This document shows, in pieces, positions 10,013-21,640 of a stretch of DNA of 64,000 bases (positions are counted from its first letter, which is position 1; each line of letters opens with the position of its first letter). Source of the DNA: Larix kaempferi. Lineage: Eukaryota; Streptophyta; Pinopsida; Pinales; Pinaceae. The notes below the pieces were generated by a model. It made no database searches, was not told where the DNA came from, and saw only the letters and a program-made list of their open reading frames with translations. The stretch is taken from NCBI GenBank assembly GCA_027924585.1, contig BSBM01000151.1, positions 15,189,001 through 15,253,000 of the forward strand, in the 5' to 3' direction. Position numbers and translations under genes: made by a program.

Positions 10013-11826
10013 ATGGATCTGAAATAAATTCCTTCTCTCTTTCCACTGGACTATGATGAGTGGAAACCAAATATGACAACATATTTGAAGAGATATGGTC
10101 TTTTCGATATATGTATTGGTGTTAAGAGATATTTTTCTTCCTATGAAGAGGAATATGCTTGGCTAGATGATTGTGAAAGAGTCACGGGAGCAATAATGAC
10201 TGCTATTCTTTCCAATGTGCAGTACCTCATTAATAGTGATGAGCATCCAAGTGATCTTTGGACCATATTATACAGATTATTTGGAAAGTAGGAGGAAGAG
10301 GATGATGCTAGCCATTTGGAGAACAATCCCAGTGATACTTCCTCCAGTTTTCTCTCTAATTATGTGTCGGCCTCAACCATATCGCATGATGAAGTTTTTC
10401 AAGATGAAGAAGAAGCGACATATTCAACACAGAAAATTAATGTTGAAGATATTCCTTTCTCCGTTTCTCTAGAAGTTGAAGACAATTTTAAATTGTCCCC
10501 TTCCCATGTAGCCGATGAAGATGAAAGTAACACAACTGATGGAGTTGATCCATATTCTATTTCGAATTCTGAGTAAGATTTTTCATCTACTACTCTAGAA
10601 GTTGAAGATATCTTTGAAATCTCTACTTCCCATGAGCCTGTTGATGTGCAGAATAATGATCTACTTAATGTTTTAGAAGATAAATCAAATTTTGGAGGTG
10701 ATGCATTCACCCTCCTTAATAATGTGCTTCATATGTACTTCAATTTGATCATTGGCACAAGTTCTCATAGTTTCATTGAAGATGAAGGACACTACCATTC
10801 GCCTAGGTTCAAGTCTGAGGCATATCCTTGTGATTTTGGTTTTGATATCACCCCTGCAGGTTCAAAGGAGATCACAAGAAACCATCTATCAATTCTTGGA
10901 TCTAATTTGAAGTCCAAGCCACCACCATTATGACATGGTTCATTTGGTTTTTATATCACTCTTGTTGGTTCAAAGAAGATCATAAGAAACCATCAATCAA
11001 TTCTCAGAGTTGATTTGAAGTCCAAGACACCACCATCATGTCATGGTTCATTTGGTTTTAATCTCACCCCTTCTCATTCAAGGGAGATCATAAGAAACCA
11101 TCTATCAATTCTTGAAGCTGATTTAACTTCCACTTATCAAAAGTTGAGCCTTCAAGAGAAATTAGATTTGATTGGAGTTGATCCTACCTCAGTTGGTTCA
11201 AATCACATCTTCCAGAATGATCTTCATATTTTTTTGTTTTTTCTCACCATGATTGGTTTGAAGAGCAAGTTCAGGAAGCCTCCATATTCGCTTGCATCCA
11301 CTAAAGGAGAACTTAAGCACATTTTTTTGGAGCATGATCCATTTCTTACCAAGAGGAATATACCTCCTTTTGAAGCATGGATGGGATACAAACCTGATAT
11401 ATCTCATCTTAGAGTCTTTGGATCCAAATATTGGTAAAGGATCCCACCTGAGAAAAGGAGAGTCTTAGATCCACAGAGCAGAGAGTGCATATTGGTTGGT
11501 TATGAACTGAGTGCAAAGGCCTACAAACTTCTATATCCATATACTATGAAAACATTTCTTGAATGAAATGTTTAGTTTGAGGAATGGCCACTGCATGATG
11601 CTTATCTTGTTGATGAAAACAATTTTCCTACCATACCACCACTGCTTCATGAGCAAGAGAGTGAATCTTCCTCTCAAGAAAGTTTAGATTCTGACTCTGA
11701 AAGTGATGAAGAGAGAATGTTAGATCCAAATCCATAAGAACCTGAAGATCTAGGACCTGAAAGTGAATATGAGTGAATATTAGATCCATATCCACAAGAA
11801 CCTAAAGATCTAACTCCTCGTGTATA
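10013..11826 (+). pseudogene. chimeric Ty1/copia remnant: gag start joined to integrase end
   Basis: A single reading frame of about 1.8 kb, with roughly ten scattered stops, starts with copia gag of the UBN2/DUF4219 type ('YDEWKPNMTTYLKRYG', then 'SDLWTILYRLFGK' near 10250-10290). It ends with the integrase C-terminal region ('PPFEAWMGYKPDISHLRVFG', then 'SRECILVGYE' near 11480-11500). Between them there is no gag knuckle, protease or integrase DDE core. Instead there is an acidic Ser/Asp/Glu-rich stretch (10290-10640) and three 108-bp in-frame repeats (10838-11161). RT and RNase H are also missing. All pieces share one frame, which suggests the joined ORF existed before the stops accumulated. 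It is non-functional as it stands. Confidence 0.72.
10838..11161 (+). repeat. 108-bp tandem repeat, 3 copies, 36 codons each
   Basis: Units start at 10838, 10946 and 11054. Each encodes a variant of 'GF.IT..GSKEI.RNHLSIL' in the same frame as the surrounding copia remnant. The last unit is diverged at its 3' end. Confidence 0.9.
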
Positions 11827-12036
11827 AGATTTCCCAACCTTGGTTCAATTTGCTTGATCAGTTATGAATTGTATTTTAATTTATTTGGAATTATCGATAT
11901 TTTGTCATAATTAAATTGTAGAAAATGAAATTAAATATTTATAAAATTATTTCGATGTGATAAAATATTCTAATTATCCATAGAGAGATAATGATATGTC
12001 CCTAATACCCTTGATACCCCTGGGAGACATTAGAGT
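11827..12036 (+). repeat. diverged LTR-tail fragment (matches 44606-44809)
   Basis: From 'cccaaccttggttcaatttg' to 'cctgggagacatta' this matches 44606-44809, where the same tail ends at an LTR/PBS junction. Here no PBS follows, so it is a fragment or an LTR end that lost its neighbour. It begins immediately after the copia remnant. Confidence 0.8.
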
Positions 12037-12664
12037 CATTTCGTAGAAGGAAAGGACTCTTGAAAAGAAGAAATAGATATGTGCATGTGTAATATCCATG
12101 ACCTAAGATCAAACGGTATTATCTAAAATATAAATTTAAAAATCAAAAAATTGTAAACAATAATTAGTTCTCAAAACTAGTGAAGAGGGAGCTAGAACTG
12201 GTCATTGGTTAACCCAACTAGGGCTTGACTATTGGACACTTTTGGATCTGCAAAATGTACTGGGGATTGTGCAGAAAAAAGGAGAGCATCATCAAGGCTA
12301 GATTATGAGTTCTAAGCACAATGTACTGGGGCCATTTACGTTTCGAACATCATCCAGGTTGAAGTCTACTCCAATGCTTCCTGGGCACACCAGCATATGC
12401 CTACTAAAATATTCCACTTACACTTGAAATCAACCAGAGGTGGATGAAAGGTCATTAACCCCCTAATATGATGATGGACAAGTTCTTCTGAGAATTTTGC
12501 AGCAAGGGAGGCAAGGGCACTTTGTTGGACTGCTCAACTAGTAGTTTTACAAGTTCTCCCAAACAAGCTGATATTCCTTCAAATCCTCATGGAAATGATT
12601 GGGGATGATTCATTAAGGTCGCAGGAACCTAACACAATTGACAGAATCAAATTTTTGCATATAT
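12037..12664. other. no gene recognised
   Basis: Moderately AT-rich sequence without a reading frame longer than background and without a repeat I could pair inside the window. Confidence 0.5.
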
Positions 12665-13846
12665 ATACTTATTTATCGATCAAACTACAAAACTAGTCAA
12701 AAATTTAAGCAAGGAGAGGGAGCCTCCTGAATGAAGATTTATAACAACTATAAAAGGATTATATGTCTTATTTTAATGCTTGGGATGATTATTATAAGGA
12801 AATTTAGACCTAAAATAAATAATGGAATTACACTTCACTCTCCTTTTGGATTTCAACAGTAATTACATACAAAACTAGTTATAATTCTCATGTAAACTGA
12901 CTAGTATTGAATGAGGAGTATCCAGACAATATTTGATGATTTCAAGCTATCCAAACATATTTTTTTGCATACTAAATTAGGACTGATATGACAAAAACAA
13001 CTTCATTTATACATTTATGGAAGCCATTAAAATTATAATCCTAGCCTTGCATAGAGAACTCAAGATATGAAGTGCCTCTTACAATACATCAACCAATCTC
13101 TCCAAGAAAGAGCATGATAAGAAAAAGAGGTACTTAAATCAGAATTTAACAAGAGGTATGGTTGTACTAAGGCTCACAAATTATGCATATGCATCTGATT
13201 TCTCTCTCAGAACTCCTCCAAATGCAATGGACTCTCTAAATGTAATGATTTCTTCATTAACTCCTTCAAATCTCTCCAATCTATACAAAAAAGATTTGGA
13301 GGATTGGAATCTTCATAGGATGGAATTATTTGGACCTGAAATAAGAATATGCATGGCTGCAAGAGAAGGAAAAATATCATAGAATAAGAATTGAAGCAAA
13401 GGAATGAGGCTCATCTCCCAGTCATTGGCTAGGGCACATATCCTTGCCTTTGTAAACTAAAGTGCTCACATACAAATTCAATAATAATAAAAAGTTTTGA
13501 AAAGGATTTGCTTGGATTCTTTTATAAACTTCTTGATGACCTGCTGAGCAAGTTGATGTGTTTGGTGACCTGTGAGAGCCTTTCCAAATTCTCCCTCCTT
13601 GAGTGGATAGGATTTCATGTTTTTCCTCTCTTACAACTTTTCATCCTTTTAGAAATTGCGCCCTCCTTGACTTGAGATGTTTCCTTCTTTGTAAAATAGT
13701 TTCATGCTTTGTAAATTGGCCTCTAATTTGGAAACTACACCCTTTGGGATGTTTCCTGATTTTTTAACTCACTTGGTTTTGGAAACTGTGCCTTCCCTTA
13801 GATTTTTTTGGACGTTTCCAATTTTCTTCTTTTGGCAACAATGGAT
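12665..13846. repeat. long dispersed repeat R, uninterrupted copy
   Basis: Homologous in the same order to 46137-46877 and then to 63485-63912. Shared landmarks are 'caaggagagggagcctcct', 'gaactcaagatatgaagtgc' and 'ggctagggcacat'. This copy is continuous across the point where the other is split by the chromovirus at 46883, so it gives the pre-insertion state. Its right part (13640-13846) has imperfect repeats built on 'ggaaact' and 'gatgtttcc'. There is no coding frame; it may be the internal part of a non-autonomous retroelement. Confidence 0.85.
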
Positions 13847-15024
13847 AAGTTGATGATATACTGGATCTCCCAAACCATTTCAAGATCCACCCATTATTTT
13901 ATGCACTACATTTGAAAAAAGTGGTAGGGATGAATTATTGTATTTAGACCATCCTTCCAAAACTTGATGAATAGGGTTCCATTGCTTACAATCAAAGGCA
14001 CTACTTCAAAAAGGAGATAATTGATTACAACAATGATTTACGCAGTAAGTATTGATATAGTTCAAGGAGATGGAGACTGAATATACCACCTAGAAACCAC
14101 CAACAATTTCACAACATTGTCTACATCTCTAGCCTCGAGGACAAAGCTAGGTTTGAATGGAGAGGGAATGCTAGGTTATTAACATAACCTCTCTACTTCG
14201 AGGTAATTAGGAGTCAATTAATTAATGTACCTCGCCATCTTCTTAAGGCCCACCGGATATTTAGTGTGGATTTAATTAATGTAAAATGAACATCCTTATG
14301 GAATAACACCCTCTAGGGACTTGGTACTCATTAATTTTGATGTGCCACTATTGGTTAGGGTTTGGGTAATGAGAAACCATTTATAGAGTTGGAAAGCTAT
14401 GTAATTTGTTACGTATTATTATTGTATTGGACCATTACTCAGTTAGAGTTTTCCCCTTTGAATAAGATAGTGAACAATGCTAAATAACAATAACAATTCA
14501 ATATTATTACACCCATTAGTAATAGTCCTCACAACATCTTCTATATAGTCCCAATCTAAAATCCCCTTAACGCCAACAATTATCCTTGAACCATCTTTCA
14601 TGTATCCTTTTCAAATATAGTCCTCACACCTGCATCACTTCTATTAATCACATATATTAGGTTTTTGGTTAATGATGGAATATGCAAAACACCTAGAAGG
14701 GTTTTAACCTTTCATATTCAAAGAAGAACTAAATCCTTATGTATCTTGTGATTTTAGTTGTCGAGTCATCACGAGGAGAAAATTGCCTCTATTATACTTT
14801 TCATATTCAAAAAACCACTATTTTTGAAGAGTCATGGTAAAATACATACCTTAGTATATTAGCCATGCATCATGATTTGAATGTGTACTTGTAGATTCCA
14901 TGTACACATCCCTTCCTTCTTTTGAGGAGTCCTTTCCTTCTATAGAATGACCCTCACTAGATCCTTTGTTGGACTTGTAGGTCAAAACTGAAAAATGCAT
15001 TTTTGGGCATTTAAGAGGGGGTAA
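13847..15024. other. no gene recognised
   Basis: AT-rich intergenic sequence. I found no protein domain, LTR pair or tandem array here. Confidence 0.5.
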
Positions 15025-15357
15025 GTGTTGTCAACCTCAAAAGTGGCCCAATTATGTTCATCTCCCCTTTAAGCTATAGTGTTAAGCACCTATTTTTGGG
15101 GCCATTACTTTATTATTATATTGTATTGCCATTTGTGGTAGGTTTAGTATTTGTAAATCTAATCTTTCTCATATATATATATATATATAGAAAGGATATC
15201 TATATTTTAGGGTCATCAATATTAATTTATGAATATATCTATAAAGGAGGTTGTTCCTTCAAAATAACATTGCTATTCATTCACATTTTATCATTATTAA
15301 GGCATGACATTACTTAATATTTCTATTATTACGCCCTTTTGGTGAATTTGACAACAC
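15025..15357. repeat. candidate MITE with 10-bp terminal inverted repeats
   Basis: GTGTTGTCAA at 15025-15034 is matched by TTGACAACAC at 15348-15357, and the inverted similarity continues weakly inward. The 333-bp interior is AT-rich with an (AT)n stretch near 15171-15190 and no transposase. No clear target duplication was found, so family and even element status are uncertain. Confidence 0.35.
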
Positions 15358-15910
15358 CATCTAAAGATTGATTTTTCCAACATGCTTTACATTTCAAAAT
15401 TATGAGTTAAGATTAAGGAGAGATGACTTTGACAAGTGAGGGCTCCCTTAAACAATGTAACAAGTAAAGAGAGTGTGTTAATTGCTCCAAATGTGTAACT
15501 CTAAAAAGAAGAATCGTGTTCAAGGCCTAGATATAGTATATATAGTGTAGGGAAATATAAGGAAACCTTCAAAGATATTATCTCTATGGCCTTGATTGTA
15601 CCAAGCCTATTAGTGTGAGATCTAGTAAGAAGAAGTGTTGGAAACCTTAGAGGTGACTAGATTGAGAGGCTATGATCACTAGATAAGAACAGTAAAAATG
15701 TTGTAATATTTAGATACTCATGTAAAATAAATAGAAAAGACCAAGTATGTGAGGATAATGTTCATTAAAATACAATAAAGTAAGCTTGTGAGAGAAGAAA
15801 GTTGTACCACGAATCTTATATAAGAAGGGTTATTTTAGAAAAAGGAACAAAGATATATGTGCAATACATAAGAATATACAATAAACTACACTAGTATAGA
15901 ACTAATGACT

Positions 15911-16016
15911 TAGCCCAAAGTGTTAACTCAAGTGGCGATGATCCAAATGTGAGATCTCTCCCCCCAAATTTGGGGATGTAACGGGTTCAACTCTCTTGAT
16001 CCACTTGGGGTTAGGA
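15911..16016 (+). repeat. candidate tRNA-derived SINE head
   Basis: TAGCCCAAAGTG (15911-15922) resembles a pol III A box and GGTTCAACTCT (15984-15994) fits a B box. The spacing is longer than in a normal tRNA but tolerable for a SINE. A small hairpin-like 'cccccaaatttgggg' lies between them. The SINE 3' end and target duplication were not defined. Confidence 0.4.
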
Positions 16017-16631
16017 TTCATAATCACGGATGAGTTCCTACCAAATGACATGCTTGTGTTTGTGACCAATTTAGTGGATGTGTGCCAATGCACATGAATA
16101 ATTAGTGCAAGGTCTAGGTTGTGAGGAGAATTTTGTTTTACTCTAAAAATCACCAAAATTGTATAATACCTTTAGAAATTGGAAAAAATTTTAGAAAAAT
16201 ATTCGTTAAATATTTTATGGTTGCAAATTTAAGAATTAGTGAGATTCATGAAGGTTTTTACACTTTAAGAAAATTAAGGATACTTAAAATTTTCCCTAGT
16301 TAGATATTCAGGGATTCATGTTTCATAAATAAGATATAGTTTGGGGTTTGGAATGTGCTAAATACATTTGTGGAATGATAAAAAACTACAATGAGTAGAT
16401 CGATCCTAAACCAAACTAGAAATAATATTTAACTATCCATCTTAGACTCAAGAATTTAATAATAAATCCAATCTTCTCTTAAACGTATATAGTATATTTC
16501 AATTAATTAATTGAAATATTCAATTAATTCTATAGATATATATATATATAACATTTTAAAATATCTTTTTATGGAAGATTATTAAGACACACTACTTTGT
16601 AAAACTTCATAAAAAAATCAATTTATCAATC

Positions 16632-16674
<43 letters not shown>

Positions 16675-17855
16675 CTCAATACTATAAAGAAACTAATATA
16701 AAAAGTTAAAACTACAATATAAATAAATCAAAGGAAATATTAAATTTAGAGAGAAATAAAAACATTATAAATTATATAATAAATATATAAAAGTGGCATT
16801 TATATATATTTTATAATGTTTTGAAAAAATTACAATAATAAAAAATTATTGTTACATTTTTCACTTAAATTTAATTTTTATAAATTAAAAATTAAAAATA
16901 AAAATAAAAACAATTATGAAATTTATGTTTAAATAATAAAAATATTAATCAAAATTCTTATCATTTCATATTATTAACAGATATAAATCCACCTATATAT
17001 GAAATAATATTTTAATAATAAATAATAAAAATTGAAAAATAATTTTATTTTATTTTTAATATTAAAAAATCTAATTTTAATTAAATTACAACATTATGAA
17101 TTTGACAAAAGCTAGTTATAATATATAGTTAAAATATAGATAAAAGGTAATTATCAAATTACAATTAAACATGGACAACAAGTAGACGATGACCTACCAA
17201 TTCTAATTCATAAGATCCGCTCTCCCTCTTTACAACACATTATATTTTACAAAAGTCATGGTGTGACGGGAAGGTCAAAGAATATTGTGCTTACTCTATG
17301 ATTATTGTCCATATTAATTATTGTTGTATAGATAGCAAGTAGGTGATGCATGAATAACTTGCAATGATAACAACTCATTTAACTAAAAGAAAAATGATGA
17401 TAACATATAATTGAAACATAGATAAGAGAAACATAAATTTGAGGTATTTACCCAATTACAACTATTCATAAATAACAACTAAACATAATTACTCCACAAA
17501 TTAAAAAAAATAAAAAGCATTGTCATACCGTTCGCCCTTTCCATGTAGAAACCCAAAGTAGAAGCCCATTTCATAATCATAGAGAGTTCCTACCAAATGA
17601 CATGTGTTTGTGACCAATTTAGTGGATGTGTTCCAATGGACATGAATAATTAATGCAAGGTCTAAGTTGTGAGGAGAATTTAAAAATAAAGCCAATCTTC
17701 TCTTAAAGTATATCATATATTTTAATTAATTGGAATATCAATTAATTAAAACTATATATATATTAAAATCTCTTTTCACAAAAGATTAAGACACAATACT
17801 TTCTAAAACTTAAAAAAAAAAGTCAATTTATCACTCATAAATAATATATTACGCA
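16017..17855. repeat. AT-rich block bounded by diverged direct repeats
   Basis: Two segments are repeated in the same order: 16017-16137 with 17570-17682 ('gagttcctaccaaatgac', 'gaccaatttagtggatgtg'), and about 16455-16640 with about 17683-17850 ('ccaatcttctcttaaa', then 'tcaatttatca'). Between the copies lies extremely AT-rich DNA, including an (AT)n microsatellite at 16638-16673 and A/T homopolymers at 16840-17060. No coding frame has recognisable content. It may be two copies of one element or the ends of one long decayed element. Confidence 0.65.
16638..16673. repeat. (AT)n microsatellite
   Basis: About 18 uninterrupted TA/AT units. Confidence 0.95.
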
Positions 17856-17861
17856 GGTGGC

Positions 17862-18152
17862 GTGCACCGAGGAGGAATTCCAACAACTGCGATTTATTAC
17901 GCAGATTCACTATGCAGTTCACTATATGCAGTTCACTATATGCAGTTGCCATATGCAGTTCACTATAACAATCTCTTTCTCCTGGGGCAGGATCTCTTTG
18001 AGGCCTGCCAAATCCGTTTCCTGGAACGAAAATGGGATCCCTACAGAGCTTGCGTACTCCGACAACCTTCTTCCTGTGTGGCCAGAATAGAACAGACACT
18101 CTTCCGGCGTGGCCAGAATAGAACAGACAGTTATGATCGTTGATTGATACAT
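17862..18152 (-). pseudogene. GRAS-family transcription regulator fragment
   Basis: On the minus strand a frame gives 'TGRRLSEYASSVGIPFSF' followed by 'KEIVIVNCIWQLH' and, after a frameshift, 'NKSQLLEFLLGARHLR'. This order matches the stretch of GRAS proteins just after the VHIID motif: a helix ending in the 'xVPFxF' strand, the 'VNCxxxLHxL' segment, then the start of the PFYRE region. GRAS proteins are plant nuclear regulators of development and hormone response. The first leucine heptad, VHIID and SAW parts are missing. The frame is broken by a 14-bp repeat expansion at 17901-17967, and an upstream 33-bp duplication lies near 18070-18140. Base composition is clearly less AT-rich than around it, so it reads as a captured or decayed gene piece. 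Recognition is by eye. Confidence 0.5.
17901..17967. repeat. 14-bp tandem repeat inside the GRAS-like fragment
   Basis: Four to five variants of 'cactatatgcagtt' in a row. They lie exactly where the GRAS-like frame is lost, so the expansion probably caused the break. Confidence 0.85.
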
Positions 18153-18646
18153 AGGGTTTCATTCACAGAAATGTACGAAATAAGACAGAAAATTAGGTTT
18201 AAATTTTGAAGTCGGACAGAAATGTACGTAAATGTACAGAAATTTTAAATTCATAGATATTTTAAAATTCTGAATTCTTGGACAGAAATGAATAAATTCA
18301 TTCAAACCCATCGGCATAAAAGCATATCAGTAAGCCTAAAAAGCATATAGGTAAGTGTAATGATGAAAACTCCATCACCAAAGATGCCTTATGATCTGAA
18401 TTTTAACTTCTTTTTTTTATGGTACAAAAGATGCCTTATGAGCTGAGTTTGAACCCAGCTTCCCCCTCCCTTCTCTGCTCCATGTGAGGAACCTAAGTAG
18501 AGGGGATATTTCAAACTCCATGTCCAAACCCTAACAAAGAAGTGCAAAGTGCAACGTGATTGATTATCATTGACGGCGACAAGCGAGGTGTTTTCTGAAA
18601 CCGCTACAGGGCTTGGTTGTCAGAACATTAACATTAACCTTTCAAT
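18153..18646. other. no gene recognised
   Basis: Mixed AT-rich DNA. A less AT-rich stretch at 18465-18610 could be flanking DNA of the LINE or of the gene fragment; I see no domain. Confidence 0.4.
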
Positions 18647-20152
18647 ACTCTTATTTCTTAGGATACGTCACTTTTATTTTTGACGAGTTTAGTTTTAATA
18701 AGCGGTTGCATTGTCATGGTTACATTGATTGTTATATAGAATTTATTAATGTGCATGCCATTGCATTGAAACTAGTAAGGTTAATGAAACTAGTAAGGTT
18801 AATGCTATGGTTACATTGATTGTTATATAGAATTGATTAATGCGCATGTCATTGTATTGAAATGAGTGAGGTTAATGTTATGGTTACATTGATTGATATA
18901 TAGAATTGATTAATGTGCATGTCATTGCACAGAAACTAGTAAGGCATTGAATCTAGTAAGGTACTTATAGTTGAATATGATAAAGATGTATGGAGACTAG
19001 TTAGATATTTTAGAGTTTAATATGATAAAGATGTATCAATATAGAATTGATTGGTGTGCATGTTATTGTATTGAAGTTAGCAAGATATTTTATAGTTCGA
19101 TATGATAAAGATGCATGGACACTAATATAATAAAGATGTATAAGACTCACCAATTACTTTAAAGTCTAATATGATAAAGATGCAGAAAGACTAACGAAAT
19201 ACTTTATAATCCAACTAATATGATAACGACTCATCAAGACTAACAAGGTATTTTATAGTCCAATATAATAAATATTCATCAAGACTAACAAAATACTTTA
19301 TAGTCCAACATGATAAGGATGTTAAACTTATAACTTGCATAACTTTATGAGAATAATCAAGTACCCTCTAAAATTATATATTTCATCTACTTTTCTCACT
19401 CCATACTTCAGAGCCATGTATTATATATTTCATATTCATTTAATATGCAAGATTAGATGGACTTCCTCTAACGGAGAGCTCCGGTAGGGTTTCTTGAATG
19501 TGCATTCTAGGGTTTCATTGTTTTTCTCCTTCAACCTCCCTCTTCTCGTACGGATGCCTCAGGCCACGATAATGGCGCCCTCGAGGGAGGGTTTGAAGGC
19601 CCTTCTCGTTAGACTGCAAACACAGATCTCAAGATTCCATAAATGTCGCATGACGCCACCATACGAATCGGTTCTTCAGACGTCCCTCTGGTCAACTCTG
19701 AAATCTCTCATCAAGCACTGGAAAATCGGGACCAACCCTCATCATCAAAGGGTACCACGACTTGCATAGAAAAAACCACAGCAAGACCATGCCTCTCTCT
19801 CCCGGTGGAACAAATCAACACAAGAGCACAACAAATGAAGGACCATGCTCTCATTGGAAAATTTATGGGGATCTGGCCCACTCAACAAGCTCTGCACGCC
19901 TGGATCATGGAGAAATGGAAGCCTAAAGCTCATTTCGATATCCATCTAGGATCCAAAGGATTCTTCACGGTCATCTTCCAAATACTGGACAGCAAATCCG
20001 GAGTGGAATATGGGGGACTATACTTCTTTAACTCGGGTGGCCTATATCTCAAAAAGTGGACACAAAGATTCAACCCAGATAAAGAAGATTTCACTTGGGC
20101 ACCAGTTTGGATTCGCATGTATTCCCTCCAGCGGGAATACTGGGACGAAGAC
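18647..20152 (+). repeat. tandem duplication unit A (LINE 5' region + ORF1 start)
   Basis: 1,506 bp repeated head-to-tail as unit B at 20153-21640. The junction at 20147-20157 ('gaagacactcttattt') joins ORF1 sequence to the start of the 5' region. The short word ACTCT is present at both ends, which fits a microhomology or unequal-exchange origin. The 5' part has 73-91-bp monomers starting at 18716, 18807 and 18880 ('atggttacattgattg'), then 44-50-bp monomers on 'aatatgataaagatg' (18972-19330). Confidence 0.9.
19560..20152 (+). pseudogene. LINE ORF1 fragment, DUF4283-like (copy A)
   Basis: The frame at 19643-20152 carries a DUF4283-type domain seen in plant LINE ORF1 and zinc-knuckle proteins: 'ALIGKFMGIWPTQQALHAWI', then 'FFTVIFQI', 'LYLKKWTQRFNPDKEDF' and 'PVWIRMYSLQREYWDEDTL'. 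This is a nucleic-acid-binding role in the LINE particle. The copy is cut at 20152 by the tandem duplication junction and ends in a stop soon after. The true ORF1 start is probably near 19556-19573, in another frame. Confidence 0.8.
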
Positions 20153-21640
20153 ACTCTTATTTCTTAGGATACGTCACTTTTATTTTTGACGAGTTTAGTT
20201 TTAATAAGCGGTCGCATTGTCATGGTTACATTGATTGTTATATAGAATTTATTAATGTGCATGCCATTGCATTGAAACTAGTAAGGTTAATGAAACTAAT
20301 AAGGTTAATTCCATAGTTACATTGATTTTTATATAGAATTGATTAATGTGCATGTCATTGCATTGAAACTAGTGAGGTTAATGTCATGGTTACATTGATT
20401 GTTATATAGAATTGATTAATGTGCATGTCATTGCATCGCAACTAGTAAGGCGTTGAAACTAGTAAGGTACTTATAGTTGAATATGATAAAGATGTATGGA
20501 GACTAGTTAGATATTTTAGAGTTTAATATGATAAAGATGTATCAATATAGAATTGATTGGTGTGCATGTTATTGCATTGAAGTTAGCAAGATATTTTATA
20601 GGTCAATATGATAAAGATGCATCGAGGCTAATATAATAAAGATGCATAAGATTAACCAATTACTTTCAAGTTTAATATGATAAACATGCATAAAGGCTAA
20701 GAAAATACTTTATAATCCAATTAATATGATAAAGACTCGTCGAGACTAACAAGGTATTTTATACTCCAATATAATAAAGATTCATCAAGGCTAACAAAAT
20801 ACTTTATCGTCGAGCATGATAAGGATGTTAAACTTATAACTTGCATAACTTTATGAGAATAATCAAGTACCCTCCAAAATTATATATTTCATCTACTTTT
20901 CTCACTCCATATTTCAGAGCCATGTATTATATATTTCATATTCATTTAATATGCAATATTAGATGGACTTCCTCTAACAGAGAGCTCCCGTAGGGTTTCT
21001 TGAATGTGCATTCTAGGGTTTCACTGATTTTTTCCTTCGACCTCCCTCTTCTCGTACGGATGCCTTAGGCCGGGATAATGGTGCCCCCGAGGGAGGGGTT
21101 GAAGGCCCTTCCCGTCAGACTGCAAACACGGATCTCAAGATCCCATAAATGTCGCATGATGCCACCATACGGATCGGTTCTTCGGACGTCCCTCTAGTCA
21201 ACTCTGAAATCTCTCATCAAGCACTGGAAAATCCGGACCAACCCTCATCATCAAAGGGTACCACGACCTGCATAGAAAAAACCACAGTGAGACCATGTCT
21301 CTGTCTCCTGGTGGAACAAATCAACACAAGAGCACAACAAATGAAGGACCATGCTCTCATCGGCAAATTTATGGGGATCTTGCCCACTCAACAAGCTCTG
21401 CATGCCTGGATCATGGAGAAATGGAAGTCTAAAGTTCATTTCGATATCCATCTAGGATCCAAAGGATTCTTCACGGTCATCTTCCAAATACTGGACAACA
21501 AAGTCAGAGTGGAAGATGGGGGACTATACTTCTTTAACTCGAGTGGCCTATATCTCAAAAACTGGATAAAGAAGATTTCACTTGGGCACCAGTTTGGATT
21601 CGCATGTATTCCCTTTAGTGGGAATACTGGGACGAAGACA
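20153..21640 (+). repeat. tandem duplication unit B
   Basis: Copy of 18647-20152. It is 19 bp shorter near 21565, where a stretch before 'ataaagaagatttcacttgg' is missing. Beyond 21640 only this copy continues into the rest of ORF1. Confidence 0.9.
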
